From: Acanthaster planci
Lineage: Eukaryota; Echinodermata; Asteroidea; Valvatida; Acanthasteridae
NCBI RefSeq assembly: GCF_001949145.1
Contig: NW_019091362.1
Location: 7,721,586-7,785,585, forward strand
Direction: 5' to 3'
Length of the DNA: 64,000 nucleotides
Position numbers and translations under genes: made by a program. Numbering within the stretch: the first letter of the stretch is position 1; the number at the start of each line of letters is the position of its first letter. Below, in pieces: positions 25,898-37,404 of this stretch. Below the pieces are notes generated by a model that did no database searches, was not told the DNA's origin, and was given only the letters and a program-made list of their open reading frames with translations.

Positions 25898-25976
25898 TGT
25901 CTGGTAATCCCATTTGGACAATGTGGGTGCTCAGGATGTCTAACTCCACAGTGTATGGTTTTTCTCTTTTTTTCCC

Positions 25977-27798
25977 CTGTGCTTGAGAGAAGAGAAAGAA
26001 CCATTGTCACTTTGAGAAGAGAGAAAGGTTTTGCTGACTGCATCTGTGAAGGGTCACAGAGTTTCCCACAAGAATTACACCAGACACAGTTTGTGTAGAT
26101 TGGAGGTGTAACCCCCTCCCCACCCACACACACACTCCCTGTTCAACAGTGTTTACGAAGGTAAAACAAAATTAATGCTGATTGTGTTACAACCTACAAC
26201 TGGCATTAACTGCATATTTTGTAATTTGTTTTTATAATCACCTGTCACCCTCCCTGATTTCAATGTTACCATGAGCCAAATGTTGGATTAAAAAGTGATC
26301 CATGGTGGAATGATCTGTGGATTTCTTAAGTAGGGTTGATATCTCTACCTTTGGTTTAATATGAATGAGGCTCTAGTTTCCATAATTTTTTATTTTAATG
26401 TAGGCCTAATGGGTAACAAAGCAGTCAGAACTCAACTTGTTTGTTTACAGATGTACATGGTAGGGATGGGGTTGAGAAGAACTGACAAAGTTCTTAAACT
26501 TCGCGTAAGAACTCCTCAATATAGTGCTTTTTAATTTTGAATTTTTAATATTAAATATTGCCTCTTGTGTTATCTTTAAGTTACCAACTGTGTACCCGTA
26601 CCTGTTTTTGTGTCCACCCCTACCGTCATCTCCCTCCCCATCCCATTCAAGTCAACCTTTCTTCCTAACCTGAGACTTTGCCTTTGAGCTGTTGGTGTTT
26701 TCCCATTCCCTTTAAGCATTAGGGATAACTGGGTGATAAATTATTACAGCCCAGTGCCCGAGGCTCCAAAAAGTGATATAATAAGTCCCTAGAAGCATGG
26801 GATTTAGGTCACCCTCTTACCCCCCAGTTACACCCCATTGTTCCCCTAACATGCAAAATTGTTACCTTCCAGTAATTAAGAGAATATCTTAACGATTTCT
26901 CCAAGCCCGTGTGGTGTCACAAGAACCCCATGTAAACTCTGACACCCCTCTCGCTTAAAAAAGAGGGGAAGAATTCCCTTTGGTGGGAATACTTGTAAAT
27001 TATTAAGCAGCCAGGCCCACTCTGACCTGGCATAACCTGTAGGATAAACCTTGGGACTAATTGTAAGGGGCCTTGCTCGCTCAATAGGGATTACTCTCCA
27101 ACCAAAATGATCCGGCCGCTTTTAACATCTCTCTCTCACTCTCTTGCCCTGTATGTCCAGTGCAGGTCCCTTGGAGATCCTCCAACTCAACATTCAAGGG
27201 TTGCAGTATCAATCAATATTGTAAAACTACATTCCTCCCTCTAAAATGAGTTGTGTCTTGACAGACTGGTCTTTCAGAGGTCTTGGCCCAGGGTAGCCAG
27301 GGAGGGTAGTGGTACGGTAGCATGTCCCTTGAGGGGCTTTAAACCACAGACTGCTGAAGATAAATAGTTGGTACCATAAAGAGAACAAACAACTACATGT
27401 ACATGTACTAGAAGGGATACATATACAGTATTGTGTTCAATTTTCAGGAAGTGACCAGCTCACTTAGGAAAGTAAGACCAGTTTTAGTATACTTATTTCA
27501 GTTTGCATTAGAATGAGAAAGCTGAGCTTCTGGCATTTGATTATTCCTCATATTTAGCAGCCTGAGGAAAAGGGACATTGTATGGATGAACAATTTATAC
27601 ATTTCCACAGTTCAAGATTCTTTTAACTACCTGTAGGTCAAAATTAGCTCTGGTGACATATTACTCATTTTCACCATGGTGCTATGTTTTCACAGAGTGG
27701 GTAACATATTGGCAAATTAGAAGGTGAGCTTTCTTCACATGTCACTGTAATTTCACTTGCAACACATTAAGGTCAGCTGTTCTGTCAGTTAGCATCCT
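25977..27798. other. non-coding DNA
   Basis: Includes pyrimidine tracts (upstream of the minus-strand candidate gene) and a TGTACA microsatellite near 27402. A minus-strand frame overlapping 25804-26133 is Cys/His-rich at its start, but it overlaps the candidate exon in another frame and has no independent support. Nothing else is recognisable. Confidence 0.5.
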
Positions 27799-28150
27799 AT
27801 AAGCACCTAGTCAGTTTCCCTACATAATTTGTTTCATGGTTTATGTTCAAAAAGCCCTATCCTCTTCTAGTGACCCCTGTTCACCACTTGCCAGGTTGTA
27901 TCTGTTACTGGGGCATGATCACTGGCTACGTGGTGTTTCACGTTTAATGGCTTCTGGCTAGCACCCCCTGAAGAAAGATACTGACAAATGGGAAGAGCCA
28001 CCAACATAGGGCTGGATAGCTCAGTTGGTAGAGCACAGGTACTGTATTTCGGAGGCCGCAGGTTCAAATCCTGCTCCAGCTGATTTCTTTGTTCATCTTT
28101 ATAATCATTTATAAGCACTTAGTCAGCTTTCCTTTATAATTTGTTTCATG
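27799..28150 (+). repeat. pair of 40-bp direct repeats bracketing a tRNA-like element
   Basis: A 40-bp sequence at 27799-27838 (starting ATAAGCACCTAG, ending TTGTTTCATG) recurs at 28111-28150 with a few substitutions. Between the copies lies a ~270-bp segment that includes the tRNA-like unit at 28010-28081. The repeats are longer than ordinary SINE target-site duplications. Confidence 0.75.
28010..28081 (+). repeat. tRNA-derived SINE head or tRNA pseudogene
   Basis: A 7-bp acceptor stem (GGCTGGA with TCCAGCT, one G-T pair) encloses a perfect D-stem (GCTC/GAGC around AGTTGGTA) and a perfect T-arm (GCAGG TTCAAAT CCTGC). A-box and B-box are therefore intact. The anticodon stem does not pair properly and no standard anticodon loop can be drawn, so this is not a working tRNA gene. 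There is no CCA end and no clean T run directly after it. Confidence 0.75.
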
Positions 28151-29065
28151 AAGTTAGCTTCCGACATGGAAAAAGCTTCCAATATTGCAGACTTGACTGC
28201 GAAGCTTACCTTCACAGTTCACATCAACATTTGTAAAATAATTTTTTAACACAATGTGTCAGATCTGACATCAACCTTAATCATCTGTCGTCATAAATAT
28301 TATGGAAAGTGCTTGAATGGGGATACGTGAGGTAGGTCATTTAAAGTGTTTCTTGCTGGTTGTGGTTTTCTCTGGAGCTCCAAACTCGGCAGTTGTAGGA
28401 GTCCACCAAAGGCTGTGATCAGTAACAGCATGTCACATTATCCAAATGTACCATCACCACATCACCTTCTGATATCAAATCACTGATCTGACTTTCTTGA
28501 AATGTGATCAGTAGTAATGATTGAAATACCTCCCACCTTCAGCAGAGTCTATAATGTTTGGTCTCACCTTTGAGACAGCGACTGTCTTGCAAGTTAAGCT
28601 GACAATTAATCGCAATCTTACGCTGACGATGAGATGCCTGGAGGATCGATCAATGCCCTGAGCATTGTTAAGCACAAAAATCAATTTTAGAGGTTACTCA
28701 TGGCATCTAAAAACTGTTTTAATTAGTGTCCCCCAACCCTTCTGGAGTCTTAAATGATTCTACTTTTACAGTAGCCACGTTGCACGATATCGTCAAGGCA
28801 TGTTTGGTTTCAAACATATTTCTTTCCACTGTTTGGTTTAATTTCACCTTCAGATCTGATAGCCACGAAGTGTAACAGTTGTTTACCACAAACACCATTT
28901 AACGGAATTCAAAAGTCTGTTTCATCTCAATGCTACATGCTAAGAAATGCGAACTTCTGTTACTATTTTGCAGGTAAAGATCTCAAAAGCAAAAGGAAAA
29001 AGTGATTTTCGATGACATAGTCATAGAGGTCTTTACTCATATGGTTGTGCTCATTGTTCTTCCAG
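28151..29065. other. non-coding DNA
   Basis: No gene is supported. A pyrimidine-plus-AG signal at about 28969-28973 is followed by short frames only. Confidence 0.5.
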
Positions 29066-29189
29066 TGGTAGAGGAGAATTGGGAGGGACATTGAAAAACA
29101 GTGACTGCAGTGTTCGTCTTTCTGTGTATATTCTGGTAGCAGAGGTCACCCTCTACTTATTGCCATTGAGGCTGTTACTTTTGAGACAG
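29066..29189 (+). CDS. candidate internal exon, unrecognised
   Basis: An acceptor ending TTGTTCTTCCAG precedes a frame of one base plus 41 codons that ends CAG|GTGATT. The predicted stretch is hydrophobic and Leu-rich toward its end (VAEVTLYLLPLRLLLLRQ) and could be an amphipathic or membrane-associated helix. It leaves phase 0, matching the next candidate exon at 30250. No family is recognised. An open frame this short is weak evidence alone. Confidence 0.22.
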
Positions 29190-30249
29190 GTGATTCAAGC
29201 ACAAGTGGACCACCAGTTCTTACATGGACTTTATAACTTGGGAACGATGGTTCTTAGCACACAGTAGTCTCTTCCCTAGCATTATTCTCTCTCTTTTCTG
29301 ATTGTCCACATCTCCCAACTGCTATCTAGACTCAGTCTATGCTGTTTGGTTTGTCCTTCTGTATTGCTTTTTCTGCCCCTCTGTGTTATCCTTTTCGATT
29401 CAGTTAGGGGCTCTTATAAGGAGGATGCCGTTCTTCAACAGCGGAGCCGCATTTGCCTGTATGAAAAGTTCCTGATGAGAGTGAGGTTATGCACCAAAAT
29501 CAATAGAGCCCACTCAGAAACTGATTAACCATGCACAGCTATAAGCTAATGTAGCAGAAAATCTATCAAAACTTTCATCAACTGGGTTCAGCACCCTGTC
29601 ACCTCATTGACGTCAGTGATTAACCCTGCATCGCAGACTGAACATATACCCTTTATTGAAAGGGGAACACAAGCAGCCAAAAGTGAAAGCCAGAAGGAAA
29701 CTGTTTAAATCCCCCTCTTAAAAGTGGTATGGCAAACTCCTTGCAACCTAACAGATCAATAGTGGGAACAAGTACAAGAGAATAAGGCAGCATTCCAGTG
29801 GGCTATTGTGTTTTCATTTGCTCACCGGGGCTTTTTTCCCCTTCCTTTTTTTCTGCCGCATCATCCCATGGAGCAAGCTTTTCAAAAGGCAACTGAGGTA
29901 TCCCAATCAATTTAGTTTTGTTCTTGGCTGCAGGGCTTCCCTCATCTCATTATGTAATGGGCCTTGAGAAATCAGCCCAACGTAAAGATGAGTCTGTCCG
30001 AATGGAAAGTTGCTCCTGCCCTCCTTGATTTCTTGCCCACTTTGAGAGTAAAATTTCTAAGGTAACGTTTTCAAACCCTCCCTTCCCTGTTCTTACCATT
30101 TGCAATGAGGAGCTGTACTGTTAAACAGGATTATCCTGCACATGCCTAGATGCTCTGCCAAAAGAAAATGATCCATTTTGTAATGAGAAATGAAAGTAAA
30201 AGTAGGCCAATATATTGGTTTATTTTATGTCTTTCTTTGTCTACAAAAG

Positions 30250-30402
30250 TATGTAGATTTTATCAGTTTAGGAAACAGTGAACTATTTGGCAAGTACCTG
30301 TGTTTCGCAAGAAACGTCAGCAACAAATGTAAATTATCAACATTGACTTTGGACATTCCGCAGATACTTTTCCATTCTGTTATAATAATTAGACAAAGCA
30401 CT
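30250..30402 (+). CDS. candidate internal exon, unrecognised
   Basis: A pyrimidine-rich acceptor ending CTACAAAAG is followed by 51 codons in phase 0 starting TAT GTA GAT, closed by a GTATGT donor at 30403. The predicted peptide (start YVDFISLGNSELFGKYL) is of mixed composition with no known motif. Both its phases agree with the neighbours at 29066-29189 and 30783-31130. The frame also stays open past the donor to a stop near 30456. Confidence 0.25.
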
Positions 30403-30782
30403 GTATGTAAAGCTGGTGGCAAAGAAACAACAGTAGAGACACCAAGTGATAAATGAACACGATAAGGGCTGGCATTTATCAAAAAAATTGGTGCAGTCTT
30501 CAGCAGTTGTCAACAGTGCAGAGATTGTGCAGAGCTTGCAGGCCATTGTTTTTCCTATCTTTTTTGACATTGAGAGGACACACTTGAGTCAAAGGCTTTG
30601 AAGTCACCTGCAGATTACAAATTCATTATTTTGGCCCTTTGCACTGGTATCTATTGTACCTTCAGAAATTTATAAATTAGTCTGGGTTGGGAGACTGGAC
30701 ACAACTGCTTGCATGAAAGCTCAGGGTGTTTTCTGAACTTGTTGGTCCTCTTACGAAATTCTTGCCTTATCTGGTTTTATAG

Positions 30783-31130
30783 ACACCTTCAGAGCCTGAT
30801 TTGCTTGAACTTGTAGAGTTATGTTGGTTGTGTGAAAGGCAAGATTTGGCTCATTTGCCTGAAAGTGGGATGGGTTCAAGCCTGCTTTGTGACCAAAAGA
30901 TCAAAAGTCAATTAACTATTACTTTTACTACTTGTGAAACAAACGTGGTAACCATAGACACAAGGGGAGGATCACCAGGATTATCTCCGTATCTTACATT
31001 CTTACCCCCACTTAACTTGGTTAAGTTAACACTTAAAACAAAATGTCTGAGATTGGCATGTTTAAATCCTGAAAAAGATACTTCTAATGCATTTCTAGCG
31101 CCAAAGGTTTCTAACCAAAAATTACACTGA
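30783..31130 (+). CDS. candidate terminal exon, unrecognised
   Basis: A TAG at 30780-30782 doubles as an acceptor AG behind a T-rich tract. From 30783 the frame is open for 115 codons to TGA at 31128-31130. The predicted peptide starts TPSEPDLLELVELCWLC and is Leu- and Thr-rich. No domain is recognised. If the splice at 30402 is right, the junction is phase 0. A MITE begins 61 bases after the stop, and the first AATAAA downstream is at 31637. Alternatively the frame continues into an unseen exon through an internal donor. Confidence 0.27.
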   Translation, partial: TPSEPDLLELVELCWLCERQDLAHLPESGMGSSLLCDQKIKSQLTITFTTCETNVVTIDTRGGSPGLSPYLTFLPPLNLVKLTLKTKCLRLACLNPEKDTSNAFLAPKVSNQKLH

Positions 31131-31190
31131 CCGTGTCCCTCCCCTTTAGTACTTATACCAGATCCTGTCCCTAAAATACAATAATGTTTA

Positions 31191-31336
31191 TAGAGGGCCT
31201 GCGTATGATGTCATGTTAGAGGACATTTAGTTCTTCCTCTAGGATTAGGCTCGAGTAAACCTTTTGTGGATTCATTTTCATTAAATCTAAATAACAAAAT
31301 ATGTCCTCTAAGAGGGCGCTCCACGCAGGCCCTCTA
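31191..31336. mobile_element. short MITE with TA target site (Tc1/mariner-like)
   Basis: The element is bounded by perfect 14-bp inverted termini TAGAGGGCCTGCGT and ACGCAGGCCCTCTA. A further 11-bp inverted match (TTAGAGGACAT) lies at the same offset on both sides. Counting the outer TA as target duplication, it is 146 bp and non-coding. TA duplication points to the Tc1/mariner group as the likely source of transposase. The family is not identified. Confidence 0.75.
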
Positions 31337-34300
31337 TTGCTGTAAGAGAGAAGAACAAAGAGAATCATCATTGAAGAGATGTCATTTGGTTGAATTTTTC
31401 ATTAAGGGATATCAGGAATAGATACAAAGGTTTTACCCTACCTGTACTCACAGTGTTTTTGATGTAGGGTTTGTTTCTCATGACATTAAAGAACAAGGTA
31501 ACATCACCACTGGCGCCATCTCTATCTTGTCATTACAGTCCCACAGCATCAGATTGAGAGTAGTGGTCACCCATTAGAGGTGCAAACATTGCCAATCCCC
31601 CACTGAAACCGTGATTAATGGGGCAGCTTTTATAGTAATAAATGCACCGCCATGAAAGCCTTTTGCACAGATCAGAATTAATCAGCTTGCCCATGATAAG
31701 GTACTCTCTTGGTTGTCAGTGATATCTATCTTGCTATTAAAGTTGTCTCCATCGCAAGTGCAGTCATCTGTGTCCTGGTACAGCTCCAGGGGTTTAACTG
31801 GCACTGATAATTTTAGTTGGTCATAATTGTCCTTCATTGTGTGATGGTGATGGAGGTAAGGCTTTATCTTGCCATCTACTTATTGTTTTTGGATGGGTGC
31901 TCTCATTATTAATCTTTTGGAGGGGCTGTATTTAAGGTGAACTGTAGGTTGTGACCTTTTGCCCTCTTTTTGTGTAATCAGGACACTTCAGTGTTCGGAA
32001 CTAAATTGCCCTCGGCAAAAGAGTTAAATCTAAACCCCGAAACCTACGCAAATTCAAAGGGGTTCTATCATCCATATAGTACTTTGAAACTGTGAAGAAT
32101 ATCTGTCCAAAATAAGGGGTGATACCAGACCGAAATGCTCCCTCTCCCCAACAAAAGTAAAATTAATATTATCCAGTAGCACCTTACCCCCAGTAAATTC
32201 CTTGTGGCCTGTTGCACATCCTTGTAGCAAAAGAGACAACTTTGCTCCACATGACCAACAGAGAATGTGTGGCCTGCAAACATAACCCCCTCTCCACCAC
32301 GCTAATGCCCTCTCCCGCTGAATTTCCAAAAAGGTTTTCATACTTTCAGCTGGAAAGCAAGGAGGGCCATTTGTCTGTGAAGTACGCGTGCCATTTCACA
32401 TTGTTTGGGAGAATTGTCTGCAAAGATGTAAATGCTGTAACGTCCATGCACACAGAATATCAGAGTCTCAGAGACTGAAGGTAGCAGAGTAAGGGATGGA
32501 CATAGTATCTCTCCCGACCGTGATTTTGTGTGTTTGTGTCGAAATTGTCAAAATCATTTTCATGCTTCACCAAAAGATGCTTTCTAAATGAGCTCAAGCA
32601 CTATGCATTGTCCTCTAACAATCACCATAAGATGGAAAATCAACAGATATGTGATAAACTGACATTAAATTGACATACAAAGTCATGAGTAGTGATAATT
32701 ATTTATAATGTAGTTGACCATTTTTTTCTTGGGTGGCTGTTTCCCTTGATATACCACATTCAAACTGCACACCCTGGTCGTGATTGTTTGGTATGAAGCC
32801 TAAGTGCATGTGTATGATCAGTCGGTTTAGCCCACTTTTCCCTGTTAAGTATCTGTTTGCATTATCACCTAGCTGCCATTTGGTGTTCACAAGTTTATAC
32901 ACGATTCCAGGTGAGGCTGCACATTACCCCAGTGCTCAAAGGTCAAGCCATAGAAACCGGAAATATTTATCTGCGATAGCAAACATTGTGTTCTTTGTTC
33001 ATATAGAACAGAGCGGATACGTCCGGATAGCATAGAGAGATTCCAGGCGCCGGCTATTGGTCCAAAGTTCACAATTAGCTGTTCCATTTCCAGTGGTTTG
33101 TGTGACCATCAGTTACTAAAATTCCAAAGGGAGAACAGAGTTATTGTCAATTTACTGTAAGCATGACATAATTATTTCAAAGAGATTCACAAATGAAATT
33201 TGAAAATTGTAATTTCACCAAAAAGAAAAAGATTTATTTTTTATTGTTTTAATTTACTTGAGAGTTATCTGATACCTTTTCATTCTTAGTACCAGGTTTC
33301 TTTGATATACCTGTAAATTCCCATAAAATGAAATTCCTTTTTTACATTTTATCAATAACAGAAATACCTTTTCTCTGTGCATGTATTTTTTTGGAGAGAA
33401 GAGAGGAAGGAACCGTGTGAAAAAATTCTTTGTAACTTTTACATAATTCAGATCCGTTGAGTAACAAACACAAAAGTGTGTCTGAGTGGCGTTATCTGAT
33501 AAGACGTAAAAGCTGATAAAACTTTAAGTAAATATTTTTACTGGATGCTTCTACAAAAAGTTGTGTGTGTGTGTGTGCTTGTAAATTGAGAAAAGCAGCA
33601 TCATAGAAGTTTGCAAAAAAAAATTTTTCATTTGTAATCTTTGTCAGGATAACTGTGTAAAGCTAGGCCAGGGACGAAGACTGTAAACATGTCAGAAATG
33701 ATGAACCTTTACCTGAAAATTAACTTTTGACCAACCACTGAAGTGTAGATACCAAGGGATTTTGCCCAGTCGTTCAAAATGCACTCTCGAGATAAAAACC
33801 ACAAAGACTGGTAATCTCCAGAAATTTGACCCTGTTGAATCTCCGAAAAAAAGACTGAAGTGTAATTTATAGCAAGAGACAATTCTTTCTTTTTCAAGAC
33901 TGAAAAAGATCTTCCATTTCAATGACATGTACAAAGTTCTTAGGTAAATCTTTTGAAGTGCAGGTTTATGATTGGTTTATATTTGTCAACTTTTAAAAGT
34001 TTGTCATTTGTTATGGGGTGTAAGTAATTGAATGATTAGACAAATATTCCGTTACAACAATTAAGTACCATGTTTCACCCCAGTTTTTAACCAGAGGGGT
34101 ATTTTTTAACCAGAGGGACATTTTAAACCAAGAAACTGAAACAGAAAAGATAACTTATAAACCACAGCAAAAATTGAGAGTCTTTTTCCATACAGAGGTT
34201 CCCCAAGCAAATGTGCCTTTCTGATTGTGCTTATTTCAAACTTCAAATCTTTGTAAATCTTGCTGTGGGTTGGATGAGGGAGCAAACACGTTTTTTTTAG

Positions 34301-34842
34301 AGGAGCAAAATGCCCTCCTTGCATCTTCGCGATAACTGAAGTACCCGCTTCTGAGCAGCCTCTGTTCTATGCAGTATTATGGTTGAAGCTATCAGAGGAA
34401 CAAATCCCTGCTCATGCACCACGAGTCCCTCACAAGCCATCCTGTCTCATGTCAAGTCTCAAGCCATTCAAGTGAACAGTAAAGGCATTCATATCTTGCT
34501 TTACATTCAGTGAATCGGGAATGCACTTGTGAAACAGTTTGTTAAGGACAAAGTACAATTCTCAGAATTGATTTTGCCCTTTGTCAACAGAATTTCTGCT
34601 ACATGAGTACTGTATGCGCAGTTCTTTATGAACTCGCTTGGGATTGCTTTCTTGTGCAGACATCTGAACCATTTTACCATCATGCTTGTCAGTGTCAATT
34701 GACTGGTTTTGAATAGTACATGTAACTGTTTGACATACTCTTATGTAAAAGGCAAGACCAGATGATTAGTGGCCTTGAATTTGAATTAATTTTTTCATTG
34801 TCAATTCTATACTCCGGAATTTCCCTCTGCTATTGTTCACAG
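31337..34842. other. non-coding DNA
   Basis: No gene is supported. Contains a (TG)8 dinucleotide at 33562-33577 and an imperfect local duplication of TTTTAACCAGAGGG around 34084-34120. Open frames are under 100 codons and lie on both strands. Confidence 0.5.
33562..33577 (+). repeat. (TG)n microsatellite
   Basis: Eight uninterrupted TG dinucleotides. Confidence 0.95.
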
Positions 34843-34969
34843 GTATCACACGATATGCCATATAAGGACAGCCTTGCACCCTCATCAAAGCAGTGTGAAC
34901 CACTGTATGGTTACATAATGGCCCTTATAATGTCTTTCAACCTGCTCCAGTGTCCACCAATTGAAGCAG
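34843..34969 (+). CDS. candidate internal exon, unrecognised
   Basis: A strong acceptor (CCTCTGCTATTGTTCACAG) opens 42 codons plus one base, ending GCAG|GTGAAA. The peptide begins VSHDMPYKDSLAPSS and contains a hydrophobic helix-like run (LYGYIMALIMSFNLL). The leftover G joins AA of the next candidate exon at 35095 to make GAA, so the phases match. No family is recognised; the helical character could fit a repeat-helix protein, which is speculation. Confidence 0.33.
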
Positions 34970-35094
34970 GTGAAATCCTGTGATCTCAGCAGCTGCCGTA
35001 GTGTTTGTATTTAAGTCCTTGCCCATCTGATATGTACATTTAACACCCCTGCCTTTTTTTTTCATAATGCCATTCTATTCAAATCATGACCCAG

Positions 35095-35164
35095 AAAGTT
35101 TGCTGAGTTCAGATGACAAGGTTGCCAAGGACCTTGGTCTGATATGGCTGGAGATGTCAACAAA
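35095..35164 (+). CDS. candidate internal exon, unrecognised
   Basis: The sequence after a T-rich tract and CATGACCCAG opens 22 codons with two flanking bases on each side and ends at a consensus GTAAGT (35165). The peptide reads SLLSSDDKVAKDLGLIWLEM. The proposed intron before it is 125 bp (34970-35094). It leaves two bases (AA), which could be completed by G at 35912. Confidence 0.33.
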
Positions 35165-35911
35165 GTAAGTATCATTTGGATGAGGGCAACAGAGCACTGT
35201 ATTCAGTGGTTATCTTGTAGAAGAAAATTTCGGTCATCTGTGGATTTTGCATACAAGGAGCCCGAAATTTGGCAATGGCATTGCTTGAAGGGTGAGAGGA
35301 CAAAAAAATATGCTCCTTTTCTGTCAAGATTTGTTTTAACAATAAAGCAACACCACTGCCCAGGCAAGTTTCCTGCCCAAAACAAAAGGCCCTGAAAATT
35401 TGAAAAGGAGTCTGTTCACCAGCACTCACATCAAGACAGGAACTTGACATTGGGCAAGGTTTTGCACCAGTCAACCGATTCTGTACATTTAGAGTACCAG
35501 CTTGATCACAAGATTATGTCACTACCGCTCCACAAAGGCCCCATGTGACGAAGTAAGATTTCTGGACTTTGAATCTTTTATGAATGTTAAGTTTAGTTTC
35601 AGTGATTAAAAGCACTTGATCATGGGCATGGCATCCCTTCAGATCACCTGTTGTCTTTTCACTCTGTTTTACAGGTATCGTTTTTCACTTGCTTGATCGG
35701 AAGCAATTGTAGCAAATTGTCTTGCACAGGGACACTAGTCTTGTAATGGATTCTGTTGGAAGATCCCAACACTTCCATAATAAAGTAAATATACCAAGAA
35801 AGTCTAGATTCCCAAGATGTGTGACACAAATTCACAAAAAAATGAAAATTGTGGAACCAATGAGTCTGTTCGGAAATGTCCACCATGTGCTCTAACTTTT
35901 AACTGAGACAG
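35165..35911 (+). other. putative intron of the plus-strand candidate gene
   Basis: Begins GTAAGT and ends GAGACAG behind a T-rich tract. Another good acceptor (CTGTTTTACAG) at 35674 would open only seven codons. No other feature is recognised. Confidence 0.3.
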
Positions 35912-36114
35912 GTGTTTGATCAAGAACTTAGCTCCAGCTTGGAAACATATTCCAGTTGGATGAAATTATCTTTGATTACGCACCGCAACATCCTACCCTG
36001 TCATTGCAGGACAATCAAACCACCGTCATACAGTCAGCTGACAGCCATAACCCCATTAGTGAGATACCGGTGGCATTTCATAGAGACCCATATCATAAGT
36101 ATTTGCTGGTTTAG
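35912..36114 (+). CDS. candidate exon with an apparent one-base frame break, unrecognised
   Basis: With the AA carried from 35164, the first base G makes a Lys codon. The frame then gives CLIKNLAPAWKHIPV before TGA at 35961-35963. One base over, a frame runs straight through that point as DEIIFDYAPQHP and on to TAG at 36112-36114. The switch lies at a GG doublet (35958-35959), so one extra G in the assembly, or a true lesion, would explain it. No splice donor is convincing. No family is recognised. Confidence 0.22.
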
Positions 36115-37304
36115 CTCACACACGCAGTACCCGCAGGACAGCAACGATATCAGCGGTAGTCCTTGTTTGAGTTTGCAGGGGCTGACGTCTGTATTTGGTC
36201 ATTCCAGGGAAGGGAATCCCTACCCAACTGCATTTGTTTACCGTGTTTTGTTGCCGTGTTTGCTGTAGGACAGAGGAGATAAGGGAGACATGTGTACTCT
36301 TTGTGGAAGAGATATGTGTGCCATCATAGCACATTCCACCTAGGCACATCGGTGTTGATGGGGGAACTGGGTGGGACCATAGGTGTCACAAACACCTGCT
36401 TTTCTGGGGGCTGGAAATTACTCAGACCAGGGGTTCATGAAAAAAATATGAGATGAAGTATGTGGCCTTGCAAACATTTCAGAATTGGGTCAACTGCAAA
36501 TGTAAAAGAAATGCTCCTTGTTTTGTAATGCATAGCTTTTTTTATGAATAAGCATCACAGATCAGTGATATCCTTTTTGGATGTATAGAGCCAATGCTTA
36601 TATGAATGGGAGTAATAGTTAATGTAACACAGAAAGCACACAAATGGAAAAGGAATTGCAAACATTAATACTAAATACTTCAGTAGTGCTACAGGTATCT
36701 GTACAATTAATTTAAATAGATAAGTTATGAAGTAAGTCTGATTGGTCAGGTGGCTGTGAACTCTCTGGCAGACCTTCTCACTGTCATCTTTGTTAGGATG
36801 GCCGACTAGTTCATTTGGTAAACTTAGGAAGGATCGCTCATATTTGTAACCCTGGAGAGAGTTTTGTAGAGCCTAAAGTGTTTGTGAAATTGCCTTATTT
36901 AGCCAAGGATGGGAGGGAGGTATTTTCAAAATGGTCACTGTCCCATGTTGTTCTGTTCAAGCAATTGTTGGGTAACGCGATTTAATATGGATATATTGCC
37001 AAAAGCAATTCCTGCATCTCCTAAATGTGAAAGCATGTGGAATATGATTTGTGTTTTTTGGGGGGGTGTAATAGTCACCTAGGGAGTTGTAGGCAGTTTT
37101 CTCGAAAAGGTGTGAATGTTGCCCTCCAGGAAGGGATAATTTATATAGGGCATTTTCTTTTACTTTTATGCACCAAACCCATATGTGGCAATCTCTGGGA
37201 AACAATTTCAAATCCCAGAAAAGGTGACCGCTGCCAGGAAAGTTACCTCATCTCTCCCAGGATGTGCCAATCTTGTTTTTACACAACGGATTTGCCAAAT
37301 GAAG
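36115..37304. other. no convincing gene
   Basis: A clear acceptor (TTGAGTTTGCAG) ends at about 36177 and two frames stay open briefly behind it, but no donor pairs with it. The rest is AT-rich and featureless. Confidence 0.4.
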
Positions 37305-37404
37305 CCCTGATACCAATGAACTCTTGGCTGAGCTACCATCACACCTCTCAGCTGAAATCTCCACCCTGGGTGACATCGGGTTAATTTGTCTGATCTGTGG
37401 CCAG
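37305..37404 (+). CDS. candidate exon, unrecognised
   Basis: One base plus 33 codons lie between a modest acceptor (AAATGAAG) and a good donor GGCCAG|GTATTT. The predicted peptide starts PDTNELLAELPSHLS and ends in LICLICGQ. The frame is closed just upstream by TGA, so the exon can begin only there. It is short and its family unknown. It lies near the right end of the CpG-poor domain. Confidence 0.22.

Noticed and set aside
28010-28081. Functional tRNA gene
   Set aside because: D- and T-arms are intact, but the anticodon stem does not pair and no proper anticodon loop can be drawn.
35912-36114. Programmed +1 frameshift at GGA TGA
   Set aside because: No slippery or stimulatory context like that of known frameshift genes. 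A single extra G or a decayed copy is simpler.
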